Source of the DNA: Streptomyces sp. NRRL S-455
GTDB lineage: Bacteria; Actinomycetota; Actinomycetes; Streptomycetales; Streptomycetaceae
Direction of reading: 5' to 3'
DNA length: 64,000 nucleotides
Assembly (NCBI RefSeq): GCF_000717875.1
Contig: NZ_JOCT01000020.1
Span: 1-64,000 of the forward strand
Both the position numbers and the translations under genes were made by a program. Numbering within the stretch: position 1 is the stretch's first letter; every line of letters begins with the position of its first letter. Shown here in pieces: positions 9,106 through 18,573 of the stretch. The notes beneath the pieces are model-generated. The model searched no databases and was not told the origin of the DNA. It was given only the letters and a program-made list of their open reading frames with translations.

Positions 9106-10449
9106 TCACTGAGAGAGGATCAGGTTGATCTGCTCGTTGGTCTGGTCGAGGCTGCTGACCGGCTTGCCGTTGCCGTAGATGTCCTCCATCGCCGGCTGCA
9201 TGAGCGCCGTCATGTCCGCCGAGTAACTGGCGATCGGATACGAGAACGTCCGGAAGTTCTTCTTGTCGGCCACGGGATCGGTGAAGGACGAGACGTCGAT
9301 GCTCTTCCTGCGGTAGGCGGCGACGGCGGCCTCGGTCCCGGCCTTCGTCGCGGGGAAGACGACGCCGTACCTGCCGACGACGGTCTGGCACTTGTCCGAG
9401 GCCAGGTACGCCACCCACTTCTTGGCGCCCGCCTTGTTCTTGGAGGCCTTGGTGACGGAGTCGGCGAGGCCGTTCATCATGGTGGCGCGCTTGCCGGTCG
9501 GGCCGGCCGGCGTCAGGGCGGTCTTGATGTCCTTGCCCTTGAAGCCCGTGTAGGTGGAGATCATCCAGGCCCCGTCGAACGCGGTGGCCGCCTTGCCCGC
9601 GGCGATCTGCGTGTTCTGCTGGTTGGACTGGATGTTGTAGTCGGACAGGGGCGGCATGTAGCCCTTCTCGGCCAGTCCGAAGTACCACTGGATGACCGAC
9701 TGGAAGGTCTTGCTGTCGTACTGGTACTTCGTGCCCCAGCGGGGCTTGTCCAGGTAGTTCCACCCGGCGGAGGCGGCGAAGTTGCTCCACTGGGTCTGGC
9801 CGTCACCGAAGCCGCCGCCACCCGTGGCCAGGCCGTACACCTTGACGTTGTTCTTGTCGAAGCCCGGCTCGTCGCCCCGCTTGCCGTTCCGGTCGACGGT
9901 CAGGCGGGCGATGGCCTTCTCGAAGGTGCCGCCGTCCTCGGGATTCCAGGAGAGGTCGTTGAGCTGCTCGGCGCTGAGACCGGCCTCCTCGGCCATCTTC
10001 GAGTTGTAGAACAGCGCGACGGTGTCCCAGTCCTTCGGGGCGCCGTAGCGGTGGCCGTCCTTCCCGACCCAGTTGGCGGCGAGGCCCGGCTGGTAGTCCG
10101 AGTCCTTGATGCCGAGGTCGTCGAGCGGTTCGAGGACCTTCAGATCGGAGAACTGGCCGAAGTACTGGATGTGGTCGGTGAACACGTCCGGCTGGGTGCC
10201 CGCGATGAACCCGGCGGTGAGCTTGGTCCAGTAGTCGCTCCAGCCCAACTGCGTGATCCTGACCTTCAGCCCGGGGTTCTCCTTCTCGAACCCCTTGGCG
10301 CAGGCCTGGTAGGCGGGCAGCTGGTTGGCGTCCCACAGCCAGTACGTGACCGTGTTCGCGGAGGAGCCGGCGGCGCCTCCTTGGGCGCATCCGCTGACCA
10401 GGGACAGCGCCAGCGCTCCGGTCGCCGCGACGAGCGTACGAATTCGCAT
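9106..10449 (-). CDS. Sugar ABC transporter substrate-binding lipoprotein
   Basis: A 447-residue family-1 extracellular solute-binding protein. The signal peptide ends in a lipobox, ALSLVSGC, with the lipidated cysteine near residue 21. The body shows the typical VTYWLWDANQLPAYQACAKG and DVFTDHIQYF regions. It captures a sugar or oligosaccharide outside the membrane and hands it to the two permeases encoded just upstream. ATG 10449 is preferred over GTG 10452 because AGGGGA lies 5 bases before it. No ATPase gene is present, as usual for Streptomyces, where MsiK energises several importers. Confidence 0.93.
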   Translation of the reverse strand: MRIRTLVAATGALALSLVSGCAQGGAAGSSANTVTYWLWDANQLPAYQACAKGFEKENPGLKVRITQLGWSDYWTKLTAGFIAGTQPDVFTDHIQYFGQFSDLKVLEPLDDLGIKDSDYQPGLAANWVGKDGHRYGAPKDWDTVALFYNSKMAEEAGLSAEQLNDLSWNPEDGGTFEKAIARLTVDRNGKRGDEPGFDKNNVKVYGLATGGGGFGDGQTQWSNFAASAGWNYLDKPRWGTKYQYDSKTFQSVIQWYFGLAEKGYMPPLSDYNIQSNQQNTQIAAGKAATAFDGAWMISTYTGFKGKDIKTALTPAGPTGKRATMMNGLADSVTKASKNKAGAKKWVAYLASDKCQTVVGRYGVVFPATKAGTEAAVAAYRRKSIDVSSFTDPVADKKNFRTFSYPIASYSADMTALMQPAMEDIYGNGKPVSSLDQTNEQINLILSQ

Positions 10450-10459
10450 CACAGTCCCC

Positions 10460-11377
10460 TTACTTGATCCCGGTGAAGCCGATGGAGCTGACGATGCGGC
10501 GCGCGAAGCAGGCGAACAGCACCAGCATCGGCAGCGCGGCGATCAGCGTCGCCGCCATGAGCCCGGACCAGTCGACGCCGGTCGCCGGGGTCTGCGCCCG
10601 GAAGATCGCCAACGCCACGGTCAGCACCCGCGAGCTGTCGCTGTAGGAGACCATCAGCGGCCAGAAGTAGTCGTTCCAGGAGGTGATGTACGTCAGCACG
10701 CCCAGCGTGACGATCGGCGTCGACGCCATCGGGAGCACCACCCGGAAGAAGATCTTGGTCTTCCCGGCGCCGTCGAGCAGCGCGGCCTCCTCGACCTCCC
10801 GGGGGATGTTCATGAAGAACTGCCGCAGGAAGAACACCGCGAACGGGGTCATGAACAGGGTGGGCAGGGCGATGCCGAGGAGCGTGTCCACCAGGTGGAG
10901 CTGTTTGATGAGCACGAAGTTCGGCAGCAGTGTGAAGATGGCCGGCACCATCATCCCGGCGAGGAACAGGCCGAACACCTTGTCCCGCCCGCGCCAGCGC
11001 AGCCGGGAGAAGGCGTACGCGGCCATCGCGGAGAAGAAGAGCTGGCATCCGGTGATCAGGGTGGAGACCAGCACCGAGTTGAGCAGATAGCGCCAGAAGT
11101 CGAGCCCGCCGCCCGCGCCGCCCTGTGCGACGGCCTCCTCGGCCGACTGCAGGCCCAGGGCACGTTCGAAGCCGCTCGTGGTGAGGTCCACGGGCAGCGG
11201 GTTGGTCGGGTCGGCGTTCAGTCCCGCGTTGGTGGAGAGCGCGGTGCGCAGGATCCAGTAGAACGGCAGCAGGGTGATGAGGACGATCAGTCCCATCACG
11301 GTCCAGGCGGCGGCCCGTCCGAAGGGGAATCCGCGCCGCACCGGTCGTGCGGTCGTCGTGGTCGTCACGGTAGCCAT
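10460..11377 (-). CDS. Carbohydrate ABC transporter permease (MalG-type)
   Basis: A 305-residue membrane protein with six predicted helices and the cytoplasmic EAA loop of binding-protein-dependent importers, readable as EVEEAALLDGAGKTKIFFRV. The N-terminus is short and basic (MATVTTTTTARPVRRGFPFG), typical of the MalG half of CUT1 importers. Only about 10 bp separate it from the binding-protein gene and about 18 bp from the other permease, so the three form one operon. Substrate undetermined. Confidence 0.93.
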   Translation of the reverse strand: MATVTTTTTARPVRRGFPFGRAAAWTVMGLIVLITLLPFYWILRTALSTNAGLNADPTNPLPVDLTTSGFERALGLQSAEEAVAQGGAGGGLDFWRYLLNSVLVSTLITGCQLFFSAMAAYAFSRLRWRGRDKVFGLFLAGMMVPAIFTLLPNFVLIKQLHLVDTLLGIALPTLFMTPFAVFFLRQFFMNIPREVEEAALLDGAGKTKIFFRVVLPMASTPIVTLGVLTYITSWNDYFWPLMVSYSDSSRVLTVALAIFRAQTPATGVDWSGLMAATLIAALPMLVLFACFARRIVSSIGFTGIK

Positions 11378-11395
11378 GGCGGTGTCTCCCTTCCG

Positions 11396-12361
11396 TCAGC
11401 CGAGGTCGGTCCGGCCGGCCCTGGTGAGCCGGTACTGGAGGACGGTGATCGCGCTCAGCACGACCAGCAGGGCCACCGACATGGCCGAGGCGTAGCCGAA
11501 CTGGAAGCGCCCGAAGGCCGAGCCGTAGATGTAGTACTGCAGCACGTTGGTGGCGTTGGCCGGACCGCCCGCGGTGGTCACGGCCACGGTGTCGAACACC
11601 TGGAACGACCCGATCACCGTCATGATCAGCACGACCGCCAGCACCGGCCGCAGCAGCGGCATGGTGATCCGCCAGAACATCCGCCACTCGCTCGCGCCGT
11701 CCACCCTGGCCGCCTCGTACATGTCGTTCGGGATCGCCTGGAGACCGGCGAACAGCAGCAGCGCGGTGTAGCCGACGTGGCGCCACACGTTGATGAGCGC
11801 GATCGTCGGAATCGCCCAGGTCTCGTCGGCGAGGAAGGGGATGCGGTCGGCGCCGAGGGCGCTGATGATCTCGTTGCCGATGCCGAGCTGGGTGTCGAGG
11901 ACCCAGAGCCAGACGAGACCGGCCACGACGTTCGACATCAGGTACGGCGTGAGCACGATCCCGCGCAGCACGGCCGACTGGGTCAGCCGCTGCAGCAGCA
12001 CGGCGATCGCGAGCGCCGAGACCGTCTGCACACCGATGTTGATGACGACGTACTCGACCGTGACCCACAGCGAGCCCCAGAAAATGGGGTCGTTGACCAT
12101 GCGGACGTAGTTGTCCAGGCCCACCCACTCCGCCGGCGTCAGCAGGTTGAACCGGGTGAAGCTCAGGTAGATGCCCCGCAGGGTCGGCCAGAGCAGGAAG
12201 ACCACGAAGCCGAGCAGCGCCGGCGCGATGAAGATCGCGGCAAGCCGCCCGTCCCCCTGGTTCTCACGCGTCTCGGTCCGTCCTGTCATGGGTTTGCTGA
12301 GTGCCTCCGCGGCGCCGCCCGCGGGCAGACGCGATGGAGGGCTGCTGGAGGCGATGGTCAT
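11396..12361 (-). CDS. Carbohydrate ABC transporter permease (MalF-type), first gene of operon
   Basis: A 321-residue permease. After a 45-residue hydrophilic N-terminus come six membrane spans beginning AAIFIAPALLGFVVFLLWPT. The EAA loop reads MYEAARVDGASEWRMFWRIT. It pairs with the downstream permease to form the CUT1 channel. Start ATG 12361 has GAGGGAG 7 bases upstream; an internal ATG at 12289 (MTGRTETREN) is a weaker alternative. The promoter faces that of the ROK regulator across a 169-bp gap. Confidence 0.92.
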   Translation of the reverse strand: MTIASSSPPSRLPAGGAAEALSKPMTGRTETRENQGDGRLAAIFIAPALLGFVVFLLWPTLRGIYLSFTRFNLLTPAEWVGLDNYVRMVNDPIFWGSLWVTVEYVVINIGVQTVSALAIAVLLQRLTQSAVLRGIVLTPYLMSNVVAGLVWLWVLDTQLGIGNEIISALGADRIPFLADETWAIPTIALINVWRHVGYTALLLFAGLQAIPNDMYEAARVDGASEWRMFWRITMPLLRPVLAVVLIMTVIGSFQVFDTVAVTTAGGPANATNVLQYYIYGSAFGRFQFGYASAMSVALLVVLSAITVLQYRLTRAGRTDLG

Positions 12362-12411
12362 CGGGAGACTCCCTCGCTGCGGCGGCTCGTCCTCTGGCGG
12401 GACTTACTTTT

Positions 12412-12449
12412 GGTGCGAAACAATTGCTGCGTCAAGAGGGGTGCAAACA
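12412..12449. promoter_or_regulatory. Candidate operator: direct repeat in the ROK/importer intergenic gap
   Basis: GGTGCGAAACA (12412-12422) and GGTGCAAACA (12440-12449) repeat in the same orientation, 28 bp apart, inside an AT-richer stretch of the gap between the importer operon and the ROK gene. Their position suits binding by the adjacent ROK protein. This is inference from placement only. Confidence 0.35.
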
Positions 12450-12530
12450 TCTTTTCGCGGCGACCATCATCGTCTTAGGGTGGTCATGTTGGTTTCAGTG
12501 CAAAAAAAAGGGCGAGGGGAGACCGCGCAC

Positions 12531-13691
12531 ATGACCGCAGGCATCGCCAGCTGGCTGCCGCTGAGCCCAGGGGAGCGCTCGGTGGCGATCGAGGTGCTCG
12601 TCCACGGTCCGTTGTCGCGCACCGAGCTCGCCCGCAGGCTGGGCCTGTCGGCCGGCAGCCTCACCCGGCTGACCAAGCCGCTGATCGAGTCGGGTCTGCT
12701 GGTCGAGGTGGCCGAGGCGGGGGTGTCGGCGGAGGCGCGCCAGGGTCGCCCCTCGACTCCGCTGGACGTCGTCGCCGACTCCCGGTACTTCCTCGGCTTC
12801 AAGATCACCGAGGACATGGTCTACGCCGTCGTCACCACACTCAGGAGCGACATCGTCGCCCGCCACGACCGTCCGCTCACCACTCATGACCCCGCCGAAG
12901 TAGCCGACGTACTGGGTGAGATGACCGCCGCGCTGGCCCGCGACCACCCCCGGCTCGCCGCGATCGGCATCGGGATCGGCGGGTTCGTCCAGGACCGGGC
13001 CGTCGTCGGCGAATCCCCTTTCCTGCTGTGGCAGGACGTCCCGCTGGCCGAACTCGTCGAGGAGCGCACCGGGCTTCCCGTGGTCGTCGAGAACGACGTC
13101 GCCGCCCTGGTCGAGTCGGAGACCTGGTTCGGGGCCGGGCGGGGCCTGGACCGCTTCGTCGTCCTCACCATCGGCGCCGGCGTGGGCTACGGACTCGTCC
13201 TGGGCGGCAAGCGGGTGCCCTTCGCCGAGGAGGACCGCGGCTTCGGACGCCACTGGATCATCGACCCGAACGGTCCGCTCACCCCGGAGGGGCGGCGCGG
13301 CAGTGCCGTCTCGCTGCTGAGCATCCCCAGCATCCGCTACCAGATCCGGGCCGCCACCGGCCGCGACCACACCTACGAGGAGATCCTCGCGCTGGCCGCG
13401 GCCGGGGATCCGATGCCCGCCCGGGTGGTGGACGAGGCCGCGCGCGCTCTGGGTGCGCTCCTCGCCCAGATCTCCAACTTCGTGATGCCGCAGAAGATCC
13501 TGCTCGCGGGGGAGGGGGTCGGGCTGATGGACGTGGCGGGCAAGACGGTCGAGGAGACCGTCCGCGACAACCGGCACCCCTTGGCGGCCTCGCTCGACCT
13601 GGAGACGAAAGTGTCCGACTTTCACGACTGGGCGCGTGGCGCGGCCGTTCTCGCCATCCAGGTGCTCGTGCTGGGATCGGCCGAAGCGTGA
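12531..13691 (+). CDS. ROK-family transcriptional regulator of the divergent sugar importer
   Basis: A 386-residue protein with an N-terminal winged helix-turn-helix (LSRTELARRLGLSAGSLTRL, about residues 25-45) and a C-terminal ROK sugar-kinase-like domain (GIGIGGFVQDR; VENDVAALVESETWFG; LTIGAGVGYGLVLGG). The usual ROK zinc motif (CGxxGCxE) is not visible, as in other actinomycete ROK repressors. It most likely represses the importer operon transcribed away from it and senses a sugar. ATG 12531 has GAGGGGAG 9 bases upstream; ATG 12486 would add 15 residues without an RBS. Confidence 0.87.
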   Translation: MTAGIASWLPLSPGERSVAIEVLVHGPLSRTELARRLGLSAGSLTRLTKPLIESGLLVEVAEAGVSAEARQGRPSTPLDVVADSRYFLGFKITEDMVYAVVTTLRSDIVARHDRPLTTHDPAEVADVLGEMTAALARDHPRLAAIGIGIGGFVQDRAVVGESPFLLWQDVPLAELVEERTGLPVVVENDVAALVESETWFGAGRGLDRFVVLTIGAGVGYGLVLGGKRVPFAEEDRGFGRHWIIDPNGPLTPEGRRGSAVSLLSIPSIRYQIRAATGRDHTYEEILALAAAGDPMPARVVDEAARALGALLAQISNFVMPQKILLAGEGVGLMDVAGKTVEETVRDNRHPLAASLDLETKVSDFHDWARGAAVLAIQVLVLGSAEA

Positions 13692-13803
13692 ACAGGCTCA
13701 CGTTTACCGGGAGATGGACGTGATCAGTAACACTGTCCGGAATGCCCCTTTGGCTCGTGATTACTCACATCGCCTTCACCTTCGGGGTCGTATGCTTCAC
13801 AGC

Positions 13804-13977
13804 ATGTCCACCACTGTTGAACCCTCTTCCGAGCGATCGGCTGACGAGGTCAACGAGGAGATCCGTGCCCTGTGGCGCCGGTCGGGCGGGACACTGAGCG
13901 TCGAGCAGCGTGAGGAGTACCAGCGGCTCGTCCTGGAGTGGGCCGCCGCGGTCCCGCAGCCGGCGCCTGCCGCCTGA
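13804..13977 (+). CDS. Small acidic hypothetical protein (57 aa)
   Basis: Encodes a soluble 57-residue protein, MSTTVEPSSERSADEVNEEI then RALWRRSGGTLSVEQREEYQ, with a predicted helical core and an Ala/Pro-rich tail. I do not recognise a family beyond its resemblance to small conserved Streptomyces proteins of unknown function. Codon use is strongly G/C in third positions, supporting real coding. There is no good ribosome binding site; a TATGCT hexamer (about 13788-13793) lies just upstream and could be a -10 element, giving a very short leader. An in-frame ATG 15 bases upstream is an alternative start. Confidence 0.6.
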   Translation: MSTTVEPSSERSADEVNEEIRALWRRSGGTLSVEQREEYQRLVLEWAAAVPQPAPAA

Positions 13978-14017
13978 GCGTCGCGCAGGTCCGCTGAGGC
14001 ATCGGACCCTCGTCCCG

Positions 14018-14043
14018 GGGCACCCTTGATCCAATGGGTGCCC
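14018..14043. other. Inverted repeat enclosing the start codon of the DMT transporter
   Basis: GGGCACCC and GGGTGCCC form a perfect 8-bp stem with a 10-nt loop (TTGATCCAAT). The ATG at 14034-14036 begins inside the loop. It may be the terminator of the upstream small gene, a protein-binding site, or a translational lock. Confidence 0.45.
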
Positions 14044-14858
14044 TTCTCGCACTTTCCTCGGCCGTCGTCTACGGCATCGTCGACTTCGCGGGCGGTCTCT
14101 TGTCCCGCCGCCTCCACCACACCGCGGTCACCTTCCTCGGCCAGCTGGGCGGGCTGCTGCTCGCCTGCGCCGCCGCGCTCCTGATGCCCACAGGCGCCGT
14201 CCGCTTCACCGACCTGCTGTGGGGGGCGCTGTCCGGCGTCGGCAGCGGCGTCGCCATGCGGTTCCTCAACCGTGGCCTGAGCCGTGGCGCGATGAGTGTC
14301 GTGGTGCCCGTGAGCGCCGTCACGGGCGTCGCCCTGTCGGTGCTGTGCGGCGTGCTCGTCCTCGGTGACCGTCCGGGGGCCGTCGCCTGGCTGGGCATCG
14401 CCGTCACGGTGCCCGCGCTGTGGTTCGTCTCCGGGGGCAGGACGGGTGCGGGCAGGGAGACGGCGGACGGACTGCTGGCCAGCGCGGGCGTGGCCGTGCA
14501 GTACCTCGCCCTCGGCCAGGCCGGGCCCGGGAGCGGGCTCTGGCCGGTCGCCGCGGGGCGCGCCGCCGCCGTCCTCGTCCTCCTGCCGGACGCCGTACGC
14601 CACGCCCGCCGGCTGCGGCTGCCGCCGGGCCGTTGCGTGCAGGCGCTCCTCATCGGGGCCGGGGCTGCCCTCGGACTCGTGCTGTACCTGCTCGCCGCGC
14701 AGCGGCAGTTGCTCGCCGTGGCCGTCGTCATCGCCTCGCTCTACCCGGCCCTTCCCGTCATCCTCGGCCTCGCGCTCCTGCACGAGCGGGTCAGCGGACG
14801 TCAGGCGCTGGGGCTGCTGGGGGCAGGGGTCGCGACGGTCCTGCTCACGCTCGGTTGA
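14034..14858 (+). CDS. EamA/DMT-family transporter
   Basis: A 274-residue, very hydrophobic protein with about 9-10 membrane helices, starting directly with a membrane span (GALLALSSAVVYGIVDFAGG). Two related halves, each ending in a region like LLGAGVATVLLTLG, match the EamA repeat of the drug/metabolite transporter superfamily, generally exporters of amino acids, nucleosides or metabolites. Substrate unknown. ATG 14034 lies at the edge of a hairpin and has no Shine-Dalgarno sequence, so translation may be leaderless or controlled. Convergent with the protease gene. Confidence 0.85.
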   Translation: MGALLALSSAVVYGIVDFAGGLLSRRLHHTAVTFLGQLGGLLLACAAALLMPTGAVRFTDLLWGALSGVGSGVAMRFLNRGLSRGAMSVVVPVSAVTGVALSVLCGVLVLGDRPGAVAWLGIAVTVPALWFVSGGRTGAGRETADGLLASAGVAVQYLALGQAGPGSGLWPVAAGRAAAVLVLLPDAVRHARRLRLPPGRCVQALLIGAGAALGLVLYLLAAQRQLLAVAVVIASLYPALPVILGLALLHERVSGRQALGLLGAGVATVLLTLG

Positions 14859-14881
14859 GGGCGCCGGTCCCGGGCGGGCCC

Positions 14882-16219
14882 TCATCCCCAAGTGGCCGAG
14901 TAATACTGCCGATAGGCCTTGCGGTCCTGCTCCGAGCGGATCCACCGGGTCGCCACCAGGGCCAGGAGGCTGCCGGCGATGACCAGCAGGCCGGGGCCGA
15001 CGTTGCGTGGGTCGGTGAGGCGGGTCAGGAGGCTCGACACGTCCTCGCCCGTCACCGGTGCCGACGAGCCGGGTGACGCTTCCTGGGAGGCCGCCGGCGC
15101 GGGTGCGGTGCCACCGGCCTGCTTCGACACGATCAGCTTGACGTTCAGCTCGGTCAGCGCCTTCGTCACCGGCTGGAAGAACGTCGTACCGCCCGCCGAG
15201 CAGTCGCCACTGCCACCCGACGTCACACCGAGCGCGATGCCGTCGGCGAACATCGGGCCGCCGCTGTCACCGGGTTCGGCGCACACGTTCGTCTCGATGA
15301 GGCCGGTGACCGTGCCCTCGGGGTAGTTGACCGTCGCGTTCAGCGCGGTCACCTCACCCTCGCGCAGACCGGTGGTGCTGCCGCTGCGGAAGATCTTCTG
15401 CCCGACCTCCGGATCGGCCACGCCCGTGATCCGCACGCCCTCGCGGTCACCGATCGACACCACTTCCGCGCCCTTGCCCGCACGGCCGCTGTCGTACTTC
15501 ACGAGGGAGTAGTCGTCGCCCGGGAAGCTTCCCCTGAGGGACGTACCGACCTGCTGCCGGCCCCGGTCGTCGGCGAACCAGACCGAACCGTCGGGCCCGC
15601 AGTGCCCGGCCGTGAGGATGTAGTCGGTCTTCCCGTCGGTCACGTTGAAGCCGGCCGAACAGCGCCCGGCGGTCGACAGGATCGGCTGCGCGCCGTTGAG
15701 GCGCGTCGTGAACGTGCCCTCGGTACGCTCCATGCGCACAAAGCCGCCTATGTCCTTCGCCGCTTCGGTCATCCGGGACCAGTCGGCGGCGGACACGGTG
15801 CTGTCCCCGCGGACGACGACCTGGTTGTTCTTGTAGTCCAGGGACCAGGACGTGCCGGACACCCTGGGTGCCGAACGCAGTGTGGCCGTGGCGGACTTGA
15901 GGTCGCTCATGCTGTGGCGCACCATCTTCGGCCGGGCACCGGCGCGCTTGACCTCGGCGGCGGCCTCGTCGTCCGTGACCGCGACGACCGGCCGGCCGGC
16001 GGAGTCGACCCAACTGCCCGCGGTGCGGGAACTGCCCAGCCGGGACACGAGGTCGGCACCCATGCTGGTGGCGGGCCGGGCGGAGTACGGGACGCCGATC
16101 GATGGGTCCGGGGGCTCGCTCGCCACGGCGGTGGTGACCATCGCTCCTCCGAGGAGGAGTCCGCCGACGGCCGCCAGCCGTGTCACTCGCCGGACGACCC
16201 GTCGTCGTGCGTGCCTCAT
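14882..16219 (-). CDS. Secreted S1 (streptogrisin-like) serine protease with C-terminal membrane anchor
   Basis: A 445-residue protein: signal peptide at about 1-40, a pro-region at about 45-170, then a chymotrypsin-fold domain. Catalytic His is in LTAGHCG (about residue 206), Asp in GDDYSLVKYD (about 235) and Ser in AEPGDSGGPMF (about 319). The domain is followed by a Pro/Ala/Ser-rich linker and a membrane helix (LLVIAGSLLALVA) with a short basic tail, so the protease is probably held on the outer face of the membrane rather than released; streptogrisins normally lack this. ATG 16219 (MRHARRR) has GGGAG 6 bases upstream; the longer reading frame to 16294 is unlikely. Confidence 0.88.
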   Translation of the reverse strand: MRHARRRVVRRVTRLAAVGGLLLGGAMVTTAVASEPPDPSIGVPYSARPATSMGADLVSRLGSSRTAGSWVDSAGRPVVAVTDDEAAAEVKRAGARPKMVRHSMSDLKSATATLRSAPRVSGTSWSLDYKNNQVVVRGDSTVSAADWSRMTEAAKDIGGFVRMERTEGTFTTRLNGAQPILSTAGRCSAGFNVTDGKTDYILTAGHCGPDGSVWFADDRGRQQVGTSLRGSFPGDDYSLVKYDSGRAGKGAEVVSIGDREGVRITGVADPEVGQKIFRSGSTTGLREGEVTALNATVNYPEGTVTGLIETNVCAEPGDSGGPMFADGIALGVTSGGSGDCSAGGTTFFQPVTKALTELNVKLIVSKQAGGTAPAPAASQEASPGSSAPVTGEDVSSLLTRLTDPRNVGPGLLVIAGSLLALVATRWIRSEQDRKAYRQYYSATWG

Positions 16220-16336
16220 GCATGGCTCCCGAACCCGAACATCACAGTGCGAACACCGCAGGGCCCTCCTTGAGTTGAGCGCCCGTCTTCCCATACGGGG
16301 CGGAGGCGTGCCGTGTTCAGCGTGCGCGTGATCTCT

Positions 16337-17329
16337 TCAGCACCGGCCGGACACCTGGACGGTGAGCAGGGTACGGCTGCGCACATCCCCCCACACCGAG
16401 GCGGGATCGACGTAGGGCCGCAGCAGGGCGGTGAGCGCCGGGTCCCCGCGCCCGTTCAGCTCGTCGGAGGCGATCTTGCGGGCGATTCCGGCGAGGAAAT
16501 CCGCCACCTGCACCCGCGCGTCGTCACGCGCGACGACCAGCCGGACCCCGGCCAGTCCCACCCCTGCCTGCCGGGCCGCCTCCAGGATCCATGCGATGCG
16601 GTCCGGGGTGAGCATGTTCTGCCGGTCGTGCACCAGACGGACCGGGCGCCCGTCGCCGCCCCAGAGCGCGGCCGTCCGCACGATCGCCGGGAGCAGCGGG
16701 TTGAGTACGGGGATCAGAGGAGGCCCGTCCAGGAAACCCGTCCGGTAGGCCTCCGCACGGAACCGGGTCGCGGCCAGCCGCTCCAGGATCCGGGCCGCGT
16801 CCGTGCCCGGATGTGCGCCACACAGCGCGTCGACCGTGCCGTAGAAGGCCTCCACGGGATCCCCGTCGTGACGGACCCGCAGCAGGTGGTTGGCCGCTTC
16901 CAGGAACACCCGCCAGCCGTCCTCCCCGAACGTCCGGTGGCCCGCCCGGAACAGGGCGGCGGCCTCGGCCGGGTCACCCAGCAGCAGGCTCACTGCCCGG
17001 TCGACCACGAAGTACGTCTTCTCCATCAGATGCACCCGCGCCCGCCCGTGGATCGGCCCCTCCGGCGCGAGCAGCCACTCCAGCACCGCGCGGTGCTTCT
17101 CCCGCAGCAGGTGGTTCGCCTTGTACTCCTCGGCCGGAGAGCGGATCCGGTCGCGGATCTCCCGTACGGCAGACGCTGCCTCCGCCAACGGCAGCGACAC
17201 ACCGGCGTGCGCGAACACGTCGGTGTTCCCGCCGGTGAGGTTCTCGCCGTCCGACCCCGACTCGTCGCACGCGATCTCCAGGCACGGGCCCGCCGCGCCC
17301 CGCTCCCCGTCCTCACGATTCCCGCTCAC
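16337..17329 (-). CDS. Conserved hypothetical protein with DESGS motif (DUF3800-like)
   Basis: A 330-residue soluble protein. Near the N-terminus is [20 protein letters not shown]; the acidic DESGS strand resembles the first active-site strand of DUF3800 proteins, which have an RNase H-like fold. Later comes a helical middle ([20 protein letters not shown]) and a strand-rich part with [18 protein letters not shown], also in DUF3800 style. Function is not known; a nuclease is possible. The start is GTG 17329 with GGGGG 7 bases upstream. It diverges from the aminotransferase gene across only 24 bp, so their promoters overlap. Confidence 0.7.
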   Translation of the reverse strand: MSGNREDGERGAAGPCLEIACDESGSDGENLTGGNTDVFAHAGVSLPLAEAASAVREIRDRIRSPAEEYKANHLLREKHRAVLEWLLAPEGPIHGRARVHLMEKTYFVVDRAVSLLLGDPAEAAALFRAGHRTFGEDGWRVFLEAANHLLRVRHDGDPVEAFYGTVDALCGAHPGTDAARILERLAATRFRAEAYRTGFLDGPPLIPVLNPLLPAIVRTAALWGGDGRPVRLVHDRQNMLTPDRIAWILEAARQAGVGLAGVRLVVARDDARVQVADFLAGIARKIASDELNGRGDPALTALLRPYVDPASVWGDVRSRTLLTVQVSGRC

Positions 17330-17353
17330 TGCACGGCCCCCTATCGTGTGCTC

Positions 17354-18529
17354 ATGACCAGGATCCCGCACGAGACGTCCGGTGAACCGAACCCTCTGCA
17401 AGCCCTCACGCTCGACCGTCTCCGCCGCCGTACGAGCATGAAGTGGCGCACCTACCCCGAGGACGTGCTGCCTGTGTGGGTGGCGGAGATGGACGTACCG
17501 CTCGCTGAGCCCGTCATACGCGCCGTCACCGACGCGCTCGAACTCGGGGACACCGGCTACCCGGTCGGCACGGCCTACGCGGAGGCGCTGGCCGCCTTCG
17601 CCGAGAAGCGGTGGAACTGGGACGGGCTCGCCGTGGAGCACACCGCGATCGTGCCCGACGTCATGCTGGGCGTCGTCGAGATGCTCAAGCTGGTCACCGG
17701 GTACGGGGACGCGGTGGTGGTGAACTCGCCGGTGTACCCGCCGTTCTACCACTTCGTCGCACACATGGACCGGCGGGTGGTGGAGGCTCCGCTGGGGGAG
17801 GGCGGGCGCATCGATCAGGGGGTGCTGGAGGAGACCTTCCGGCAGGCCGTCGCGGGCGGGAAGCGGGCCGCCTATCTCCTGTGCAGTCCGCACAACCCGA
17901 CCGGCACCGTCCACACGGCCGAGGAGCTGTCAGCCGTCGCCGAGCTCGCCGAGCGGTACGGCGTGCGGGTCGTCGTCGACGAGATCCACGCGCCGCTCGC
18001 GATCGGCGCGGACTTCGTGCCGTACCTGAGCGTGCCGGGCGCCGAGCGGGGTCTGTCGCTGATGTCGGCCTCGAAGGCGTGGAACCTGGCCGGGCTCAAG
18101 GCCGCCCTGGCGATCGCCGGGCCCGGGGCCGCCGCGGACCTGGCCCGGATGCCCGAGGAGGTCGGGCACGGCCCGAGCCACGTCGGCATCCTCGCCCACA
18201 CCGCCGCCCTGCGCGACGGCGGCCCATGGCTGGACGCCCTGCTGTCCGGCCTGGACGTCAACCGGCACCTGCTCGCGGACCTGCTGGCCGAGCACCTGCC
18301 CGCGGTCCGCTACCGCCCGGGCGACGCCACCTACCTCGCCTGGCTCGACTGCCGCGCGCTGGGACTCGGCGACGACCCGGCGGACGCCTTCCTGCACCGC
18401 GGACGCGTCGCCCTCAACTCGGGGATCCCCTTCGGCACCGGCGGTGCGGGCCACGCCCGCCTCAACCTGGCGGCCTCGCCCGAGGTGATCACGGAGGCGG
18501 TGCGGCGGATGGCGGCGGCGCTCGGCTGA
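17354..18529 (+). CDS. MalY/PatB-type PLP aminotransferase (C-S beta-lyase family)
   Basis: A 391-residue fold-type I PLP enzyme. The pyridoxal lysine is in [12 protein letters not shown] (about residues 234-245); [13 protein letters not shown] supplies the PLP-contacting Asn, [11 protein letters not shown] the Asp and the C-terminal RLNLA the carboxylate-binding Arg. [10 protein letters not shown] near the N-terminus is characteristic of the MalY/PatB subgroup, which cleaves cystathionine and other cysteine S-conjugates. The exact substrate is not determined. ATG 17354 is chosen as the last good start before the conserved region. Confidence 0.9.
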   Translation: MTRIPHETSGEPNPLQALTLDRLRRRTSMKWRTYPEDVLPVWVAEMDVPLAEPVIRAVTDALELGDTGYPVGTAYAEALAAFAEKRWNWDGLAVEHTAIVPDVMLGVVEMLKLVTGYGDAVVVNSPVYPPFYHFVAHMDRRVVEAPLGEGGRIDQGVLEETFRQAVAGGKRAAYLLCSPHNPTGTVHTAEELSAVAELAERYGVRVVVDEIHAPLAIGADFVPYLSVPGAERGLSLMSASKAWNLAGLKAALAIAGPGAAADLARMPEEVGHGPSHVGILAHTAALRDGGPWLDALLSGLDVNRHLLADLLAEHLPAVRYRPGDATYLAWLDCRALGLGDDPADAFLHRGRVALNSGIPFGTGGAGHARLNLAASPEVITEAVRRMAAALG

Positions 18530-18573
18530 ACCGGAGGGCGCGCCGCACACGGCCCGCTCGTAGACTGCCCGCC

